DNA from: an uncultured Bacteroides sp.
GTDB taxonomy: Bacteria; Bacteroidota; Bacteroidia; Bacteroidales; Bacteroidaceae
DNA: 64,000 bases
Assembly (NCBI GenBank): GCA_900552645.1
Contig: USAN01000006.1
Coordinates: 1-64,000, forward strand
Reading direction: 5' to 3'
The notes under the pieces were generated by a model. That model had not been told where the DNA came from. It saw only the letters and a list, made by a program, of their open reading frames with translations, and ran no database searches. Below are positions 1-8,616 of the stretch, piece after piece. The translations under genes and the position numbers were made by a program. Numbering within the stretch: the first letter of the stretch is position 1; each line of letters begins with the position of its first letter.

Positions 1-53
1 AGAGCACGTGATTTGTAATCTCGGGGTCGTTGGTTCGAATCCGACAAGAGGCT
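1..53 (+). tRNA. tRNA-Thr (anticodon UGU), 5' part missing
   Basis: The 3' part of a tRNA enters the window. The anticodon loop TTTGTAA (12-18) carries TGT, which reads threonine ACA codons. The T arm is GTTGG-TTCGAAT-CCGAC (29-45), followed by the 3' acceptor strand AAGAGGC (46-52) and discriminator T53. CCA is not encoded. The anticodon stem has one T-T mismatch. The D arm and 5' acceptor strand lie upstream of the window. Confidence 0.9.
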
Positions 54-129
54 CACTTCAATTCTCAATTATTCCTAATTTTTTAATCCAAAATGTTACT
101 TTAGTTGTTATATTACAATTGTAATATTA

Positions 130-137
130 AAACTTTG
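130..137 (+). promoter_or_regulatory. possible -7 box for mdh
   Basis: AAACTTTG matches 7 of 8 positions of the Bacteroides -7 consensus TAnnTTTG. It lies only 4 bp before the mdh start codon, so use of this box would give an almost leaderless mRNA. The functional promoter may instead lie further upstream or be shared with the tRNA. Confidence 0.3.
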
Positions 138-141
138 TGAT

Positions 142-1143
142 ATGAACTTTGTAACAAACGAAAAGCTTACTATTATAGGAGCTGCAGGAATGATTGGTTC
201 GAATATGGCACAGACTGCCATTATGATGCATTTAACACCTAATATTTGTTTATACGATCCTTTTGCACAGGGACTTGAAGGAGTTGCCGAGGAGCTATTT
301 CATTGTGGATTTGAAGGTATGAATATAACCTTTACAGCCGACATAAAAGAAGCTCTCAAAGATGCTAAATATATCGTTTCTTCGGGAGGTGCACCTCGTA
401 AAGCAGGAATGACTCGCGAAGATCTTCTTAAAGGAAACGCTTTAATAGCCGAAGAATTAGGTAAAAACATTAAAGAGTATTGTCCTGATGTAAAACATGT
501 GGTTGTAATTTTCAACCCTGCCGATATTACAGGATTAATAACACTTCTCTATTCAGGATTAAAACCTTCACAAGTTACAACTCTTGCTGCTCTTGATAGT
601 ACTCGTCTTCGCAGTGAATTATCAAAACACTTCCAAATTCCTATGGATAAAGTCGAAAACTGCCGTACTTATGGCGGTCATGGCGAACAAATGGCAGTAT
701 TTGCTTCTACAGCAAGTGTAGACGGCAAACCATTGATGGAAATTATAGGTACAGCTGAACTTCCAGAAGAAAAATGGAGTGAAATTCAAGGTAAGGTCAC
801 CAAGGGTGGAGCAAATATCATCAACCTACGTGGACGCTCTTCTTTCCAAAGTCCGGCTTATGTTTCAATAGAAATGATTGGAGCAGCAATGGGAGGCAAA
901 CCATTCCGTTGGCCGGTTGGTGCTTATGTAGCTAAAGGAAAATATAACCATATAATGATGGCTTGGGAGACTTATCTTACCAAAGATGGAGTAGTTCTTA
1001 AAGATATTAAGGGTACACCTTCGGAAGAAGAAGCTTTGGAAAAGAGCTACAAACATTTGTGCGAACTTCGCGATGAGGTAATAGCTATGGGCGTTATACC
1101 TCCTATTGCCGATTGGCATAAACTTAATCCAAATATAGATTAA
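142..1143 (+). CDS. mdh: malate dehydrogenase
   Basis: This NAD-dependent malate dehydrogenase of the LDH/MDH superfamily interconverts malate and oxaloacetate in the cytoplasm. In Bacteroidales it works in the reductive branch from oxaloacetate to fumarate and succinate. The 333-residue protein shows the N-terminal nucleotide-binding loop GAAGMIGSNMAQ, the substrate-loop region GGAPRKAGMTRED and the catalytic histidine motif TYGGHGEQM. It has no signal peptide, and its length fits the Bacteroidales form. It stands alone between a tRNA gene and dnaG and is closed by a strong terminator hairpin at 1168-1205. No clear Shine-Dalgarno sequence precedes the ATG, which is usual for this group. Confidence 0.95.
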   Translation: MNFVTNEKLTIIGAAGMIGSNMAQTAIMMHLTPNICLYDPFAQGLEGVAEELFHCGFEGMNITFTADIKEALKDAKYIVSSGGAPRKAGMTREDLLKGNALIAEELGKNIKEYCPDVKHVVVIFNPADITGLITLLYSGLKPSQVTTLAALDSTRLRSELSKHFQIPMDKVENCRTYGGHGEQMAVFASTASVDGKPLMEIIGTAELPEEKWSEIQGKVTKGGANIINLRGRSSFQSPAYVSIEMIGAAMGGKPFRWPVGAYVAKGKYNHIMMAWETYLTKDGVVLKDIKGTPSEEEALEKSYKHLCELRDEVIAMGVIPPIADWHKLNPNID

Positions 1144-1167
1144 CCGTATTTGATGAAATATTTATTA

Positions 1168-1205
1168 AATCGCCATAGGTATAAACAGCCTATGGCGATT
1201 TTTTT
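1168..1205 (+). terminator. Rho-independent terminator after mdh
   Basis: A perfect 12-bp stem (AATCGCCATAGG at 1168-1179 with its complement at 1189-1200) has a 9-nt loop and is followed directly by a T run at 1201-1205. It lies 24 bp past the mdh stop codon. Confidence 0.9.
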
Positions 1206-1207
1206 AT

Positions 1208-1215
1208 TAATTTCG
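1208..1215 (+). promoter_or_regulatory. possible -7 box for dnaG
   Basis: TAATTTCG matches 7 of 8 positions of TAnnTTTG. It sits between the mdh terminator and the dnaG start at 1223. Because the terminator should block read-through, dnaG needs its own promoter, and this is the only nearby candidate. The resulting leader would be only a few bases. Confidence 0.35.
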
Positions 1216-1222
1216 CATCCAT

Positions 1223-3166
1223 ATGATAGATCAGCCTACTATAGATAGAATATTGGATGCGGCACAGATTAGTGATGTCGTATCCGACTTTGTTGCTCTT
1301 AAGAAAAGAGGGGTAAACCTTGTTGGATTATGTCCTTTTCACGACGACAAGACCCCTTCTTTCTATGTATCACCCGCAAAAGGACTATGCAAATGCTTTG
1401 CTTGCGGAAAAGGAGGAAACGCTGTACACTTCATTATGGAGCATGAACAGCTATCCTACCCGGATGCTTTAAGATGGCTTGCACGCAAATACAACATCGA
1501 AATAAAAGAAAGAGAACTTTCCAATGCCGAGAAACAGATTCAAAATGAACGAGAAAGCCTTTTCGTCATAAACGAATTTGCCCGCGATTACTTTCGCGAC
1601 ACACTTACCAATCATATAGACGGAAAATCTATTGGAATGGCATATCTACGTAAACGCGGAATGCGAGACGACATAATAAAGAAATTTCAGATAGGTTACA
1701 GTACATCATCGCATGATGCCTTTGCGAATGAGGCTACAAAAAAAGGCTATAACAAAGAACTAATAATAAAGACAGGACTGTGCTACGAGAGAGAAGACAA
1801 GGCATTGCGCGATCGCTTTTGGGGAAGAGTTATATTTCCAGTACATACTGTAACCGGAAAAGTAGTAGCATTCGGAGGTCGTATTCTTGGCAGCGATACA
1901 AAAGTAGCAAAATATGTAAATTCTCCTGAAAGTGAGATCTATCACAAAAGCAATGAACTATATGGAATCTATTTTGCAAAATCGGCTATTATAAAGCAAA
2001 ACAAATGCTTTATGGTAGAAGGATACATGGACGTAATATCAATGCATCAAAGTGGAGTGGAAAATGTAGTTGCCTCATCGGGAACTGCACTTACACAAAA
2101 CCAGATAAAGCTGCTTCATCGATTTACAGAAAATATAACTCTACTTTATGACGGCGATGCGGCTGGTATAAAGGCGAGCATTAGAGGTATTGATCTTCTT
2201 ATAGCAGAAGGGTTGAATATAAAGGTACTTCTATTACCTGACGGAGATGACCCTGATAGCTTTTCGAAGAAACACAACTCGGCCGATTTCCAGAAATATT
2301 TGGAAGAACATGAAGAGAGTTTCATAAAGTTCAAGACTAATCTTCTTCTTAAAGACGCACAAGACGATCCTATAAAAAGAGCAGCATTGGTAGCCGATAT
2401 GGCAAACACCATTGGTTTAATTCCAAACGACATAATAAGATATGCCTGTCTAAAGGAGTGCGCCGCTCTATTAAAAATGGACGAAAGGATTATTCAAAAC
2501 GAAATAAAGAAACATGTACTACAGAGAACCGATAAGCTTCTTGATACGATAAAGAAACCCGAAGAACAATATCAGTCGTACATTCCCGAAGAAGAGCGTG
2601 AAAAACTCGTTTTTTATACTAAGGAACAGCAACTTATAAAGACTCTAATAAGATATGGAGAGAAAATAATGTGCATAGTCGAGACTGACGAGACAAAAGA
2701 GTATCCGCTTTCAGTTATCGAATATATATATTCCAATCTAAAGGAAGACGAACTTCAGTTTCATAATCCCTTGCATAGAAGAATACTTTCAGAGGCGGTA
2801 GAACATCTTCACGATCCAAACTTCTCGTCTGAAAGATATTTTCTTTCAAATCCTGACTCTACCATAAGCAAACTTGCAGCCGAAATGATGAGCGACAGAT
2901 ACCATCTTAGCAAATATCATTCTAAATCGCAGAGAATTGTTACAGATGAGGAGAGATTACTAGAATTGGTACCGCATCAAATAACCGACTTTAAGTTTGC
3001 TATACTTCAAGAGGAAATGAAGCATACATTACAAGCACTCACAAAGCCAGAAATAGCATCCGACAGCGAAAAAAGCTTAAAGATAATGGAAAGGTACAAA
3101 GAGTTGAGTGAACTACAAAAAGAGCTCGCTAAGCGAGCTGGCGACAGAGTGGTATTAAAGGCATAA
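1223..3166 (+). CDS. dnaG: DNA primase
   Basis: DnaG makes the RNA primers for DNA replication. The 647-residue protein has an N-terminal CHC2 zinc-binding domain with ligands Cys37, His40, Cys58 and Cys61, then the catalytic core and TOPRIM domain with MVEGYMDVI and the acidic LLYDGDAAG motif. A variable C-terminal region (about 440-647) should bind the DnaB helicase. The gene is not in the rpsU-dnaG-rpoD cluster known from proteobacteria. It converges on folE with only 4 bp between the stop codons, and a hairpin spans the junction (3160-3184). Confidence 0.96.
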   Translation: MIDQPTIDRILDAAQISDVVSDFVALKKRGVNLVGLCPFHDDKTPSFYVSPAKGLCKCFACGKGGNAVHFIMEHEQLSYPDALRWLARKYNIEIKERELSNAEKQIQNERESLFVINEFARDYFRDTLTNHIDGKSIGMAYLRKRGMRDDIIKKFQIGYSTSSHDAFANEATKKGYNKELIIKTGLCYEREDKALRDRFWGRVIFPVHTVTGKVVAFGGRILGSDTKVAKYVNSPESEIYHKSNELYGIYFAKSAIIKQNKCFMVEGYMDVISMHQSGVENVVASSGTALTQNQIKLLHRFTENITLLYDGDAAGIKASIRGIDLLIAEGLNIKVLLLPDGDDPDSFSKKHNSADFQKYLEEHEESFIKFKTNLLLKDAQDDPIKRAALVADMANTIGLIPNDIIRYACLKECAALLKMDERIIQNEIKKHVLQRTDKLLDTIKKPEEQYQSYIPEEEREKLVFYTKEQQLIKTLIRYGEKIMCIVETDETKEYPLSVIEYIYSNLKEDELQFHNPLHRRILSEAVEHLHDPNFSSERYFLSNPDSTISKLAAEMMSDRYHLSKYHSKSQRIVTDEERLLELVPHQITDFKFAILQEEMKHTLQALTKPEIASDSEKSLKIMERYKELSELQKELAKRAGDRVVLKA

Positions 3167-3184
3167 CTGATTATCGGTTATGCC
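3160..3184. terminator. hairpin across the dnaG/folE convergent stops
   Basis: A perfect 8-bp inverted repeat (GGCATAAC at 3160-3167, GTTATGCC at 3177-3184) includes the last codons and stop of both genes. There is no T run on either side, so termination activity is uncertain. Confidence 0.4.
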
Positions 3185-3770
3185 GTATTAAGTTCATGAA
3201 TTCTTCACGAGTTTTTGCCTGATTAAAAGCTCCTGTAAAATCGGAAGTAGTAGTTACCGAATTCTGTTTTTCAACACCGCGCATCTGCATGCACATATGC
3301 TTTGCCTCAACGACTACCATAACTCCCAAAGGATTCAGAGTATTTTGTATACATTCTTTTATTTGCATAGTCATTCTTTCCTGTACCTGCAAACGATGAG
3401 AGAATACATCTACAACTCTTGCTATCTTGCTAAGACCTGTTATATATCCATTTGGGATATATGCCACATGAGCTTTTCCATAAAATGGCAACATGTGATG
3501 TTCACATAGAGAAAAGAAATCTATATCCTTAACAATAACCATCTGACTGTATTCTTCCTTAAACTTTGCGCCGTTAAGTATAGCATGAGGATCCTGTTCA
3601 TATCCTCTTGTAAGAGTAAGCATTGCTTTAGCTACACGTTCAGGAGTTTTTATCAGCCCCTCTCTTTCAACATCTTCACCTAAAAGTGAAATTATCCCTT
3701 TATAGTGTCCTTTCAGTTTTTCTATCTTATCGGACGACCATTCGGGATGCATCAAATCTTCCATAATCAA
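3171..3770 (-). CDS. folE: GTP cyclohydrolase I
   Basis: FolE converts GTP to 7,8-dihydroneopterin triphosphate, the first step of folate and pterin synthesis. The 199-residue protein carries the zinc-site and active-site motif SLCEHHMLPF, the conserved stretch YITGLSKIARVVDVFSHRLQ with QERMT, and the second zinc cysteine in KHMCMQMRG. Its start codon overlaps the stop of the upstream SPOR gene (3767-3770), so the two are probably translationally coupled. It is probably the last gene of a tpiA-SPOR-folE group. The folP gene of the same pathway is elsewhere in the window (55949-56818). Confidence 0.95.
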   Translation of the reverse strand: MIMEDLMHPEWSSDKIEKLKGHYKGIISLLGEDVEREGLIKTPERVAKAMLTLTRGYEQDPHAILNGAKFKEEYSQMVIVKDIDFFSLCEHHMLPFYGKAHVAYIPNGYITGLSKIARVVDVFSHRLQVQERMTMQIKECIQNTLNPLGVMVVVEAKHMCMQMRGVEKQNSVTTTSDFTGAFNQAKTREEFMNLIRHNR

Positions 3771-4312
3771 TCAATAGGTATATTTATTTGTTCTTTTACA
3801 ATAGAAACTTCCTTGAATACGCCGGTAGCCTTAAAGCGTCGCATCATAGCATCGGCTTCCTCTATACTTCTAAAATCTCCTATTCTGCAAAGCCATCTAG
3901 GAGGAAGGAAATAGGTATAGACTGGAATTTCAGGAAATTCTTGTTTTACTTTTTCGGCAATTGCATTAGCCTCATTGCGGGCTACGCGTGAATTATTTCC
4001 GGCATATACCTGCAATCTATATCCACGTGCCTTTATAGTCTTATGCTCTACTGGTTGAGCATTCAGTGAAGCATCATCAACACCAATGTCTGCATTATCG
4101 ACATTTATCTTTACAGGTTGCTTGACAGCCTGATGAATATTACCAATAAGAGAAGTTATCCGAGAATCTTGTTTTATAACTACTTCTCCTTCTCCGGCTT
4201 TCTTTACCTGCAACTTTTCAACAATATTTGTTTGCGCAAAGACTCCGCATACCGGAACGAAAATGAATAATGTTAATATTGAATTTCTGAAGTTCATTCT
4301 GATTCGTTTCAT
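3767..4312 (-). CDS. SPOR-domain exported protein
   Basis: This is a 181-residue exported protein with a C-terminal SPOR domain. SPOR domains bind septal peptidoglycan stripped of stem peptides. The N-terminus has a signal peptide, probably starting at the second Met (4297; MNFRNSILTLF) and cleaved near VFA-QT. The middle (about 30-95) is low in recognisable features. The SPOR domain (about 100-175) shows YRLQVYAGNN, IPVYTYFLPPRWLCRIGDF and a C-terminal beta strand. It overlaps folE by 4 bp and lies 57 bp after tpiA, separated by a hairpin. Its precise role, envelope or division related, is not shown by the sequence. Confidence 0.8.
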   Translation of the reverse strand: MKRIRMNFRNSILTLFIFVPVCGVFAQTNIVEKLQVKKAGEGEVVIKQDSRITSLIGNIHQAVKQPVKINVDNADIGVDDASLNAQPVEHKTIKARGYRLQVYAGNNSRVARNEANAIAEKVKQEFPEIPVYTYFLPPRWLCRIGDFRSIEEADAMMRRFKATGVFKEVSIVKEQINIPID

Positions 4313-4319
4313 TTATGTA

Positions 4320-4354
4320 AATTGAGGGTGTGATAATTACTTCACACCCCAATT
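4320..4354 (-). terminator. hairpin between tpiA and the SPOR gene
   Basis: A 13-bp stem with one bulged A (GGGTGTGA at 4326-4333 pairs with TCACACCC at 4342-4349, extended by AATTG/CAATT). It is followed on the minus strand only by a short TTTA, so it may attenuate rather than fully stop transcription from tpiA into the SPOR and folE genes. Confidence 0.5.
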
Positions 4355-4369
4355 ATTTATATTCTGCTA

Positions 4370-5125
4370 TTACTTAAATGCATCGATAATACCTTTGAAG
4401 TCGGCCACCTTCAAAGCAGCACCTCCGATAAGTCCACCGTCTACATCAGGATTAGCGAACAATTCTTTTGCATTTGATGGCTTGCAGCTACCTCCATAAA
4501 GAATAGAAGTATTGTCAGCTATTTCATTACCAAACTTCTTTACAATCAAAGAGCGGATGAATGCATGAATTTCCTGAGCCTGTTCTGCACTAGCAGTCTT
4601 ACCTGTACCAATAGCCCAAACTGGTTCATAAGCAAGAACTACTTTTGAGAAATCTTCAGGAGACAAAGAGAATACAGACGACAACTGAGCTTCAACAACT
4701 TCATTTTGCTTGTTAGCTTCACGTTCTTCAAGTACTTCACCAATACAGAATATTGGAGTAAGATTGTTAGCAAGAGCCAACTTTACTTTTTCTTCAAGAA
4801 TTTCTGGAGTTTCGTGATAATAAGCACGACGTTCAGAGTGACCCAAGATTACGTATTTAGCACCTGTAGAAGCAACCATTTCGGCAGAAACCTCACCTGT
4901 ATAAGCGCCAGATACTTTATCTGCACAGTTTTCTGCACCAACACCGATTATAGTTTCATCAACAAGTGGAGTTACAGATGCAAGGTGAATAAATGGAGTA
5001 CAGATTACTACATCACAATTTGGTTTGTCGGCAACCAATGCTTCATTCAATTCTTTTGCCAATTCAATACCTTCCTGAAGGTTCATGTTCATTTTCCAGT
5101 TTCCTGCAACAATGTTTTTTCTCAT
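4370..5125 (-). CDS. tpiA: triosephosphate isomerase
   Basis: TpiA interconverts dihydroxyacetone phosphate and glyceraldehyde 3-phosphate in glycolysis. The 251-residue protein starts at the ATG at 5125 (MRKNIVAGNWKMN), which gives the family's standard N-terminus. An open frame continues upstream to 5236 but runs into the preceding gene. The electrophilic histidine lies in ILGHSERR and the catalytic glutamate in AYEPVWAIGTGK. The phosphate-binding loops SGAYTGEVSAEM and LYGGSCKPSN, with GGLIGGAAL near the end, are intact. It lies 23 bp after the DoxX-like gene, in a probable operon. Confidence 0.96.
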   Translation of the reverse strand: MRKNIVAGNWKMNMNLQEGIELAKELNEALVADKPNCDVVICTPFIHLASVTPLVDETIIGVGAENCADKVSGAYTGEVSAEMVASTGAKYVILGHSERRAYYHETPEILEEKVKLALANNLTPIFCIGEVLEEREANKQNEVVEAQLSSVFSLSPEDFSKVVLAYEPVWAIGTGKTASAEQAQEIHAFIRSLIVKKFGNEIADNTSILYGGSCKPSNAKELFANPDVDGGLIGGAALKVADFKGIIDAFK

Positions 5126-5148
5126 TTTGTTTATTATTAAAGGGTTAA

Positions 5149-6441
5149 TTATTTTTTTAGTTTCTTTCTTCTCTCCTTGTATGTTTCCCAGGCAATATCT
5201 ATCACACTGAACAGCATTAATGGCATTACAAACCATCCGAAAGCCAGAAAGATTTTATGTATAAAAGTTTTTTCGTTTATATATCCTAACGATATATTAG
5301 GCAACTCATCGGTAAGCTGATATTCATTAGGCAAATTATTTACGCTCCATTTGTTTATTATCGTTCCTTTCTTAAGTAGAATAACTCCGGGATTAGAGCG
5401 AATCATAGTCTTAAGCATTGTTTCATCGGCAATTGCAAAAGGATATTCCGCACCAGTACTTATTTTCCATTTTTCTATATCATTGGCCGAAGATGAAGTA
5501 ATGCAGTAAAACTGATATTTATTGTCAAGTGCATAATCGTAAAGTTCATTTATCAAATCTATCGAACTATCATCAGCTTTTGCCAATTGTGGTGCTATAA
5601 GCAAGAATGTATAATCATCCTTATCTAAGATATCTGCCGTAATATCCTCTCCATCTTCAAAACTTTCTATGAAGAAATCTTTAATAGGTGGTTCATACCC
5701 TCTCTCCTTTATTACTGTTTTACTATCAATAAATGTCCATGTACTATCTGGATAATCTTCAAGAGTAAACTCTTTCTTCTTACCATTTTTTTCTAAAATG
5801 AATTTAGTATCATAAACAGTCGGTTTCTTGTCTTTTGGCACTTCCATTTGGTTCCTTATGTTTGCACTTATATGATAAGGACGAAAATCAAGCAAAGGAA
5901 GTTCACGATAGCAATACAAAGAAAAATAAAGAATATATATGAAAGTATACAATCCTACAAGCCAGTCAAAGCGAGAGGTTATAATAGGCTTAATTTTTGC
6001 TTTCCATTTAAAGATTGAAACCGCCGCAATTAGAAATATTATGTTCTTCCAGAATGTTTCCCAGTTTGATAAGATTATAACATCACCAAAACAGCCACAA
6101 TCCAACACTTTGTCAGTTACTGCCAACCATAGTGTAAGAGGTGTCATAAATCCCATCATTAACAAAGCCATCGTGGTCGATGTCCTGCGTCGTATACCAA
6201 AAAAAAGGTAAACTCCTACACAGAATTCAACTATTGCCAATATTAGAGACAGCAAAAACGGCAAATAGGAAGGAATTATATCGTTTAGTCCAAATGCAAG
6301 AAGATAATCCTGTATTTTATATTCAGTTCCATGTAAATCGTTAGCTTTTACAAAGCCGGAGAATATAAAAACAGCCGACAGGATAAAACGACAAATATTA
6401 GTCCATCCTACTAAAAAATCATATTTCCTTTTATTCTCCAA
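5149..6441 (-). CDS. DoxX/MauE-like membrane protein with thioredoxin-like region
   Basis: This 430-residue protein of a Bacteroidales-conserved family has four predicted N-terminal membrane segments (about 12-150) resembling DoxX/MauE, with a KVLDCGCFGD cysteine pair near the third loop. A long extracytoplasmic region (about 190-400) follows, where TFLLIAPQLAKAD and PGVILLKKGTIINKW look like a degenerate thioredoxin fold without a CxxC pair. A final membrane segment lies at about 400-420. MauE-type proteins are linked to periplasmic disulfide chemistry, but no function is proven here. Its start overlaps the DUF1599 gene by 11 bp and tpiA follows 23 bp later, a neighbourhood I believe is common in Bacteroidales. 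Confidence 0.7.
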   Translation of the reverse strand: MENKRKYDFLVGWTNICRFILSAVFIFSGFVKANDLHGTEYKIQDYLLAFGLNDIIPSYLPFLLSLILAIVEFCVGVYLFFGIRRRTSTTMALLMMGFMTPLTLWLAVTDKVLDCGCFGDVIILSNWETFWKNIIFLIAAVSIFKWKAKIKPIITSRFDWLVGLYTFIYILYFSLYCYRELPLLDFRPYHISANIRNQMEVPKDKKPTVYDTKFILEKNGKKKEFTLEDYPDSTWTFIDSKTVIKERGYEPPIKDFFIESFEDGEDITADILDKDDYTFLLIAPQLAKADDSSIDLINELYDYALDNKYQFYCITSSSANDIEKWKISTGAEYPFAIADETMLKTMIRSNPGVILLKKGTIINKWSVNNLPNEYQLTDELPNISLGYINEKTFIHKIFLAFGWFVMPLMLFSVIDIAWETYKERRKKLKK

Positions 6442-6973
6442 ATTCCAATTTTATCAATCCAAAAACAGAATAGTTAATCATATCCATATAATTGGCATCC
6501 ACTCCTTCAGAAACCAGAGTCTTCCCATTATTACTCTCAATCTGCTTAGTTCGGTTTATCTTCATCAATATAAGATCTGTATACGAACTTATACGCATAC
6601 TACGCCATGCCTCATCATAGTCATGATTCTTTGCAAGCATCAAATCAAGAGAAATCTTTGCATATTTATCATATAGTTCCAGCACCTTCTCTTCTTCTAA
6701 ATCATCAGTTTCTGAATATCCCAACTCCAATTGAATAAGTCCTATTATACCATAATTTACAATAGCAATAAATTCCGAGCGTATTCCTTCATCTACCAAA
6801 GCAACTCCTTTGGTTTCAATACTACGAATTCTGTTAGCCTTAATAAATATCTGATCAGTTACAGAAGTAGGACGCATTATACGCCATGCAGCACCATAAT
6901 CATGCAGCTTTTTGGCAAATAGTTCTCTACAGCTAGCCAGTACTTGTTCAAATTGTTGTTTTGTTTCTTCCAT
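6431..6973 (-). CDS. DUF1599 protein (two tandem repeats)
   Basis: This is a 180-residue cytoplasmic protein of unknown function. The start is the ATG at 6973 (MEETKQQFEQ), which sits just after a good -7 box; an upstream in-frame Met at 7003 lies inside that promoter. It consists of two copies of the DUF1599 unit, about residues 14-85 and 100-180. Both show the pattern K-x-H-D-Y-x-x-A-W-R-x-M-R followed by I-x-K-x-N-R and end in NY-x-x-x-GLI-x-LE. The conserved H-D and R residues suggest a nucleotide-handling role, but this is a guess. It heads the group DUF1599, DoxX-like, tpiA. Confidence 0.75.
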   Translation of the reverse strand: MEETKQQFEQVLASCRELFAKKLHDYGAAWRIMRPTSVTDQIFIKANRIRSIETKGVALVDEGIRSEFIAIVNYGIIGLIQLELGYSETDDLEEEKVLELYDKYAKISLDLMLAKNHDYDEAWRSMRISSYTDLILMKINRTKQIESNNGKTLVSEGVDANYMDMINYSVFGLIKLEFGE

Positions 6974-6992
6974 GATAATTCTAAATAGAGAA

Positions 6993-7000
6993 CAAAGGTA
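6993..7000 (-). promoter_or_regulatory. -7 box for the DUF1599-tpiA group
   Basis: The minus strand reads TACCTTTG, an exact match to TAnnTTTG, 19 bp upstream of the start at 6973. A palindrome with arms TTTACACT and AGTGTAAA (7006-7023) lies immediately upstream, where a regulator could act. Confidence 0.6.
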
Positions 7001-7024
7001 CATATTTTACACTAAAGTGTAAAC

Positions 7025-7057
7025 AAAAAAAGGTGGAAAAGAATATTCTTTCCCACC
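7025..7057 (-). terminator. Rho-independent terminator after the M23 peptidase gene
   Basis: On the minus strand a stem of about 13 bp with one mismatch (arms 7032-7044 and 7045-7057, outer GGTGG/CCACC) is followed by seven Ts (7031-7025). It ends the ndk-M23 unit just upstream of the next promoter. Confidence 0.85.
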
Positions 7058-7085
7058 CGCACAATATTTTAAACTATTACAAATC

Positions 7086-7973
7086 TTACGAACATCTTAG
7101 AACTTGTCCTAATCGAAGGACTGTTCTTCTAGATATACCATTAAGCTTACATAACGCATCTACTGAAGTTCCACTCTTTTTAGCGATTGCTCCAAGAGTA
7201 TCACCTTTTCTTACTTTATGATAACGTATAGATCCATCATCCGCATTAGCCATCAAACGAGAGTTTGTAACTGTAGACGGAGACAATCTGTTATTTCCTC
7301 TACGGAATACAAAATTATCTGCAACGATATCCTGTCTTTCAAAATCAAACATAAAAGCCGGATTTATAGCCTGACCAAGGAAACGAGTTTCAAAATGCAA
7401 ATGCGAACCTGTAGAACGTCCAGTATTTCCTCCTAATCCGATTGGCTCACCAGCCTTCACATATTCATTCTCTGCAACCAACTGTTTTGATAAGTGACCA
7501 TAAACAGTTTCAAGTCCGTTATCATGTCTTATAACCACATACTTACCATATCCTCTTCTTTCATACTTGACCATTCTTATTTTTCCGTCAAATGCAGCAC
7601 GAATAGTATCACCTATATAAACCTTAATATCAATACCATTGTGCATACGACGCCAACGAGGGCCAAAGTTAGAAGTTATCTTAGTTTGATTTGTAGGCAT
7701 AGCAAAACCCGTCAAATCTATACGGAAAGTATCTGGAATTTCTACTGCAGAACCATAAGCATGTACACGGTCATTATTCCAATTTGGATATAAGCTATAT
7801 GCAGGATAGGCAGCCTGTTCAGATTTAATCTGTTTAATCAAAGCCAACGAATCAACAGCTTTAAGTTTTCTATCTATCGGTGCCTGGCGAGCTAACAAGT
7901 CTTGACCTGAGGCATTCAGGCTGACAAATGCTAACATTCCAACAACAACCGCTTTAATACTTTTTAATATCAT
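7086..7973 (-). CDS. secreted M23 peptidase with LysM domain
   Basis: This 295-residue peptidoglycan endopeptidase is a LytM-type zinc metalloprotease. It has a signal peptide (about 1-23, ending ASG-QD) and an M23 domain at about 95-205. The zinc-site motifs are HNGIDI (His and Asp) and the catalytic HLHFE, with VYGHLS between them. A C-terminal LysM domain (about 250-294: YHKVRKGDTLGAIAKKSG) binds glycan strands. All catalytic residues are present, so it should be an active hydrolase rather than a degenerate activator. It follows ndk after 21 bp and is closed by a strong terminator. Confidence 0.88.
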   Translation of the reverse strand: MILKSIKAVVVGMLAFVSLNASGQDLLARQAPIDRKLKAVDSLALIKQIKSEQAAYPAYSLYPNWNNDRVHAYGSAVEIPDTFRIDLTGFAMPTNQTKITSNFGPRWRRMHNGIDIKVYIGDTIRAAFDGKIRMVKYERRGYGKYVVIRHDNGLETVYGHLSKQLVAENEYVKAGEPIGLGGNTGRSTGSHLHFETRFLGQAINPAFMFDFERQDIVADNFVFRRGNNRLSPSTVTNSRLMANADDGSIRYHKVRKGDTLGAIAKKSGTSVDALCKLNGISRRTVLRLGQVLRCS

Positions 7974-7994
7974 CCTTTTTATTTCGTTTTTTGA

Positions 7995-8456
7995 TCAGTA
8001 TTCGTCGTTAGCATAAATAGAGCCTGACACGGCGGATTTATACTCGAATATCTCATCCGGTTTAAAAAATCTCTTTAATTCTATTTTAGCAGAATCAACA
8101 CAATCCGAAGCATGAACTATATTTTCCTGAAGACTCATACTATAGTCTCCTCTTATAGTACCCGGAGCTGCTATTCTACCATTTGTAAATCCTGTCAATG
8201 TTCTCACTACCTGTACGGCATCCACTCCCTCCCAACAACACACAATGACCGGTGTAGACATCATTGAATCTTTTATACGTTGAAAAAAAGGTTTTTCAAC
8301 AAGATGTGAATAATGTTCATCAAGGATAGCATCATCAAGTTGAATCATCTTTATACCGGCCAAACGTAAACCCTTCTTTTCGAATCTCTCTATTACCTCA
8401 CCAATTAACGCTCTTTGGAGGGCGCTTGGTTTAAGTATGACCAGTGTTTTTTCCAT
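7995..8456 (-). CDS. ndk: nucleoside diphosphate kinase
   Basis: Ndk transfers the gamma phosphate of ATP to nucleoside diphosphates through a phosphohistidine. The 153-residue protein begins TLVILKPSALQR (the family has a lysine in this loop), has the nucleotide-binding stretch TPGTIRGDY in the variant form APGTIRGDY, and the active histidine in NIVHASD. The sequence is slightly longer than the 143-residue E. coli protein because of a C-terminal tail. It has its own promoter (8503-8510) and probably forms a two-gene unit with the M23 peptidase 21 bp downstream. Confidence 0.95.
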   Translation of the reverse strand: MEKTLVILKPSALQRALIGEVIERFEKKGLRLAGIKMIQLDDAILDEHYSHLVEKPFFQRIKDSMMSTPVIVCCWEGVDAVQVVRTLTGFTNGRIAAPGTIRGDYSMSLQENIVHASDCVDSAKIELKRFFKPDEIFEYKSAVSGSIYANDEY

Positions 8457-8502
8457 AATAAAATAATTCAGTTATTTTATAATATCCTTGTATCTTTCCT
8501 TT

Positions 8503-8510
8503 CAAAAGTA
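8503..8510 (-). promoter_or_regulatory. -7 box for ndk
   Basis: The minus strand reads TACTTTTG, an exact TAnnTTTG match, 46 bp upstream of the ndk start. The rest of 8457-8671 is AT-rich and holds only this box and the recG hairpin. Confidence 0.55.
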
Positions 8511-8616
8511 ACATTTTATTTTTAAACTATCTATCCTATATTAACTCTTTTTTTATGTAAGTTTTATACATAACTATAAAAAACAGACGTAAACTACTAT
8601 AAATAGGGAAGATAAG

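Noticed and set aside
5126..5236. N-terminal extension of tpiA by 37 codons
   Set aside because: It would overlap the end of the DoxX-like gene, and the family N-terminus begins at the Met at 5125.
6974..7003. Ten-codon N-terminal extension of DUF1599
   Set aside because: It covers the -7 box at 6993-7000, and the internal Met gives a normal start.
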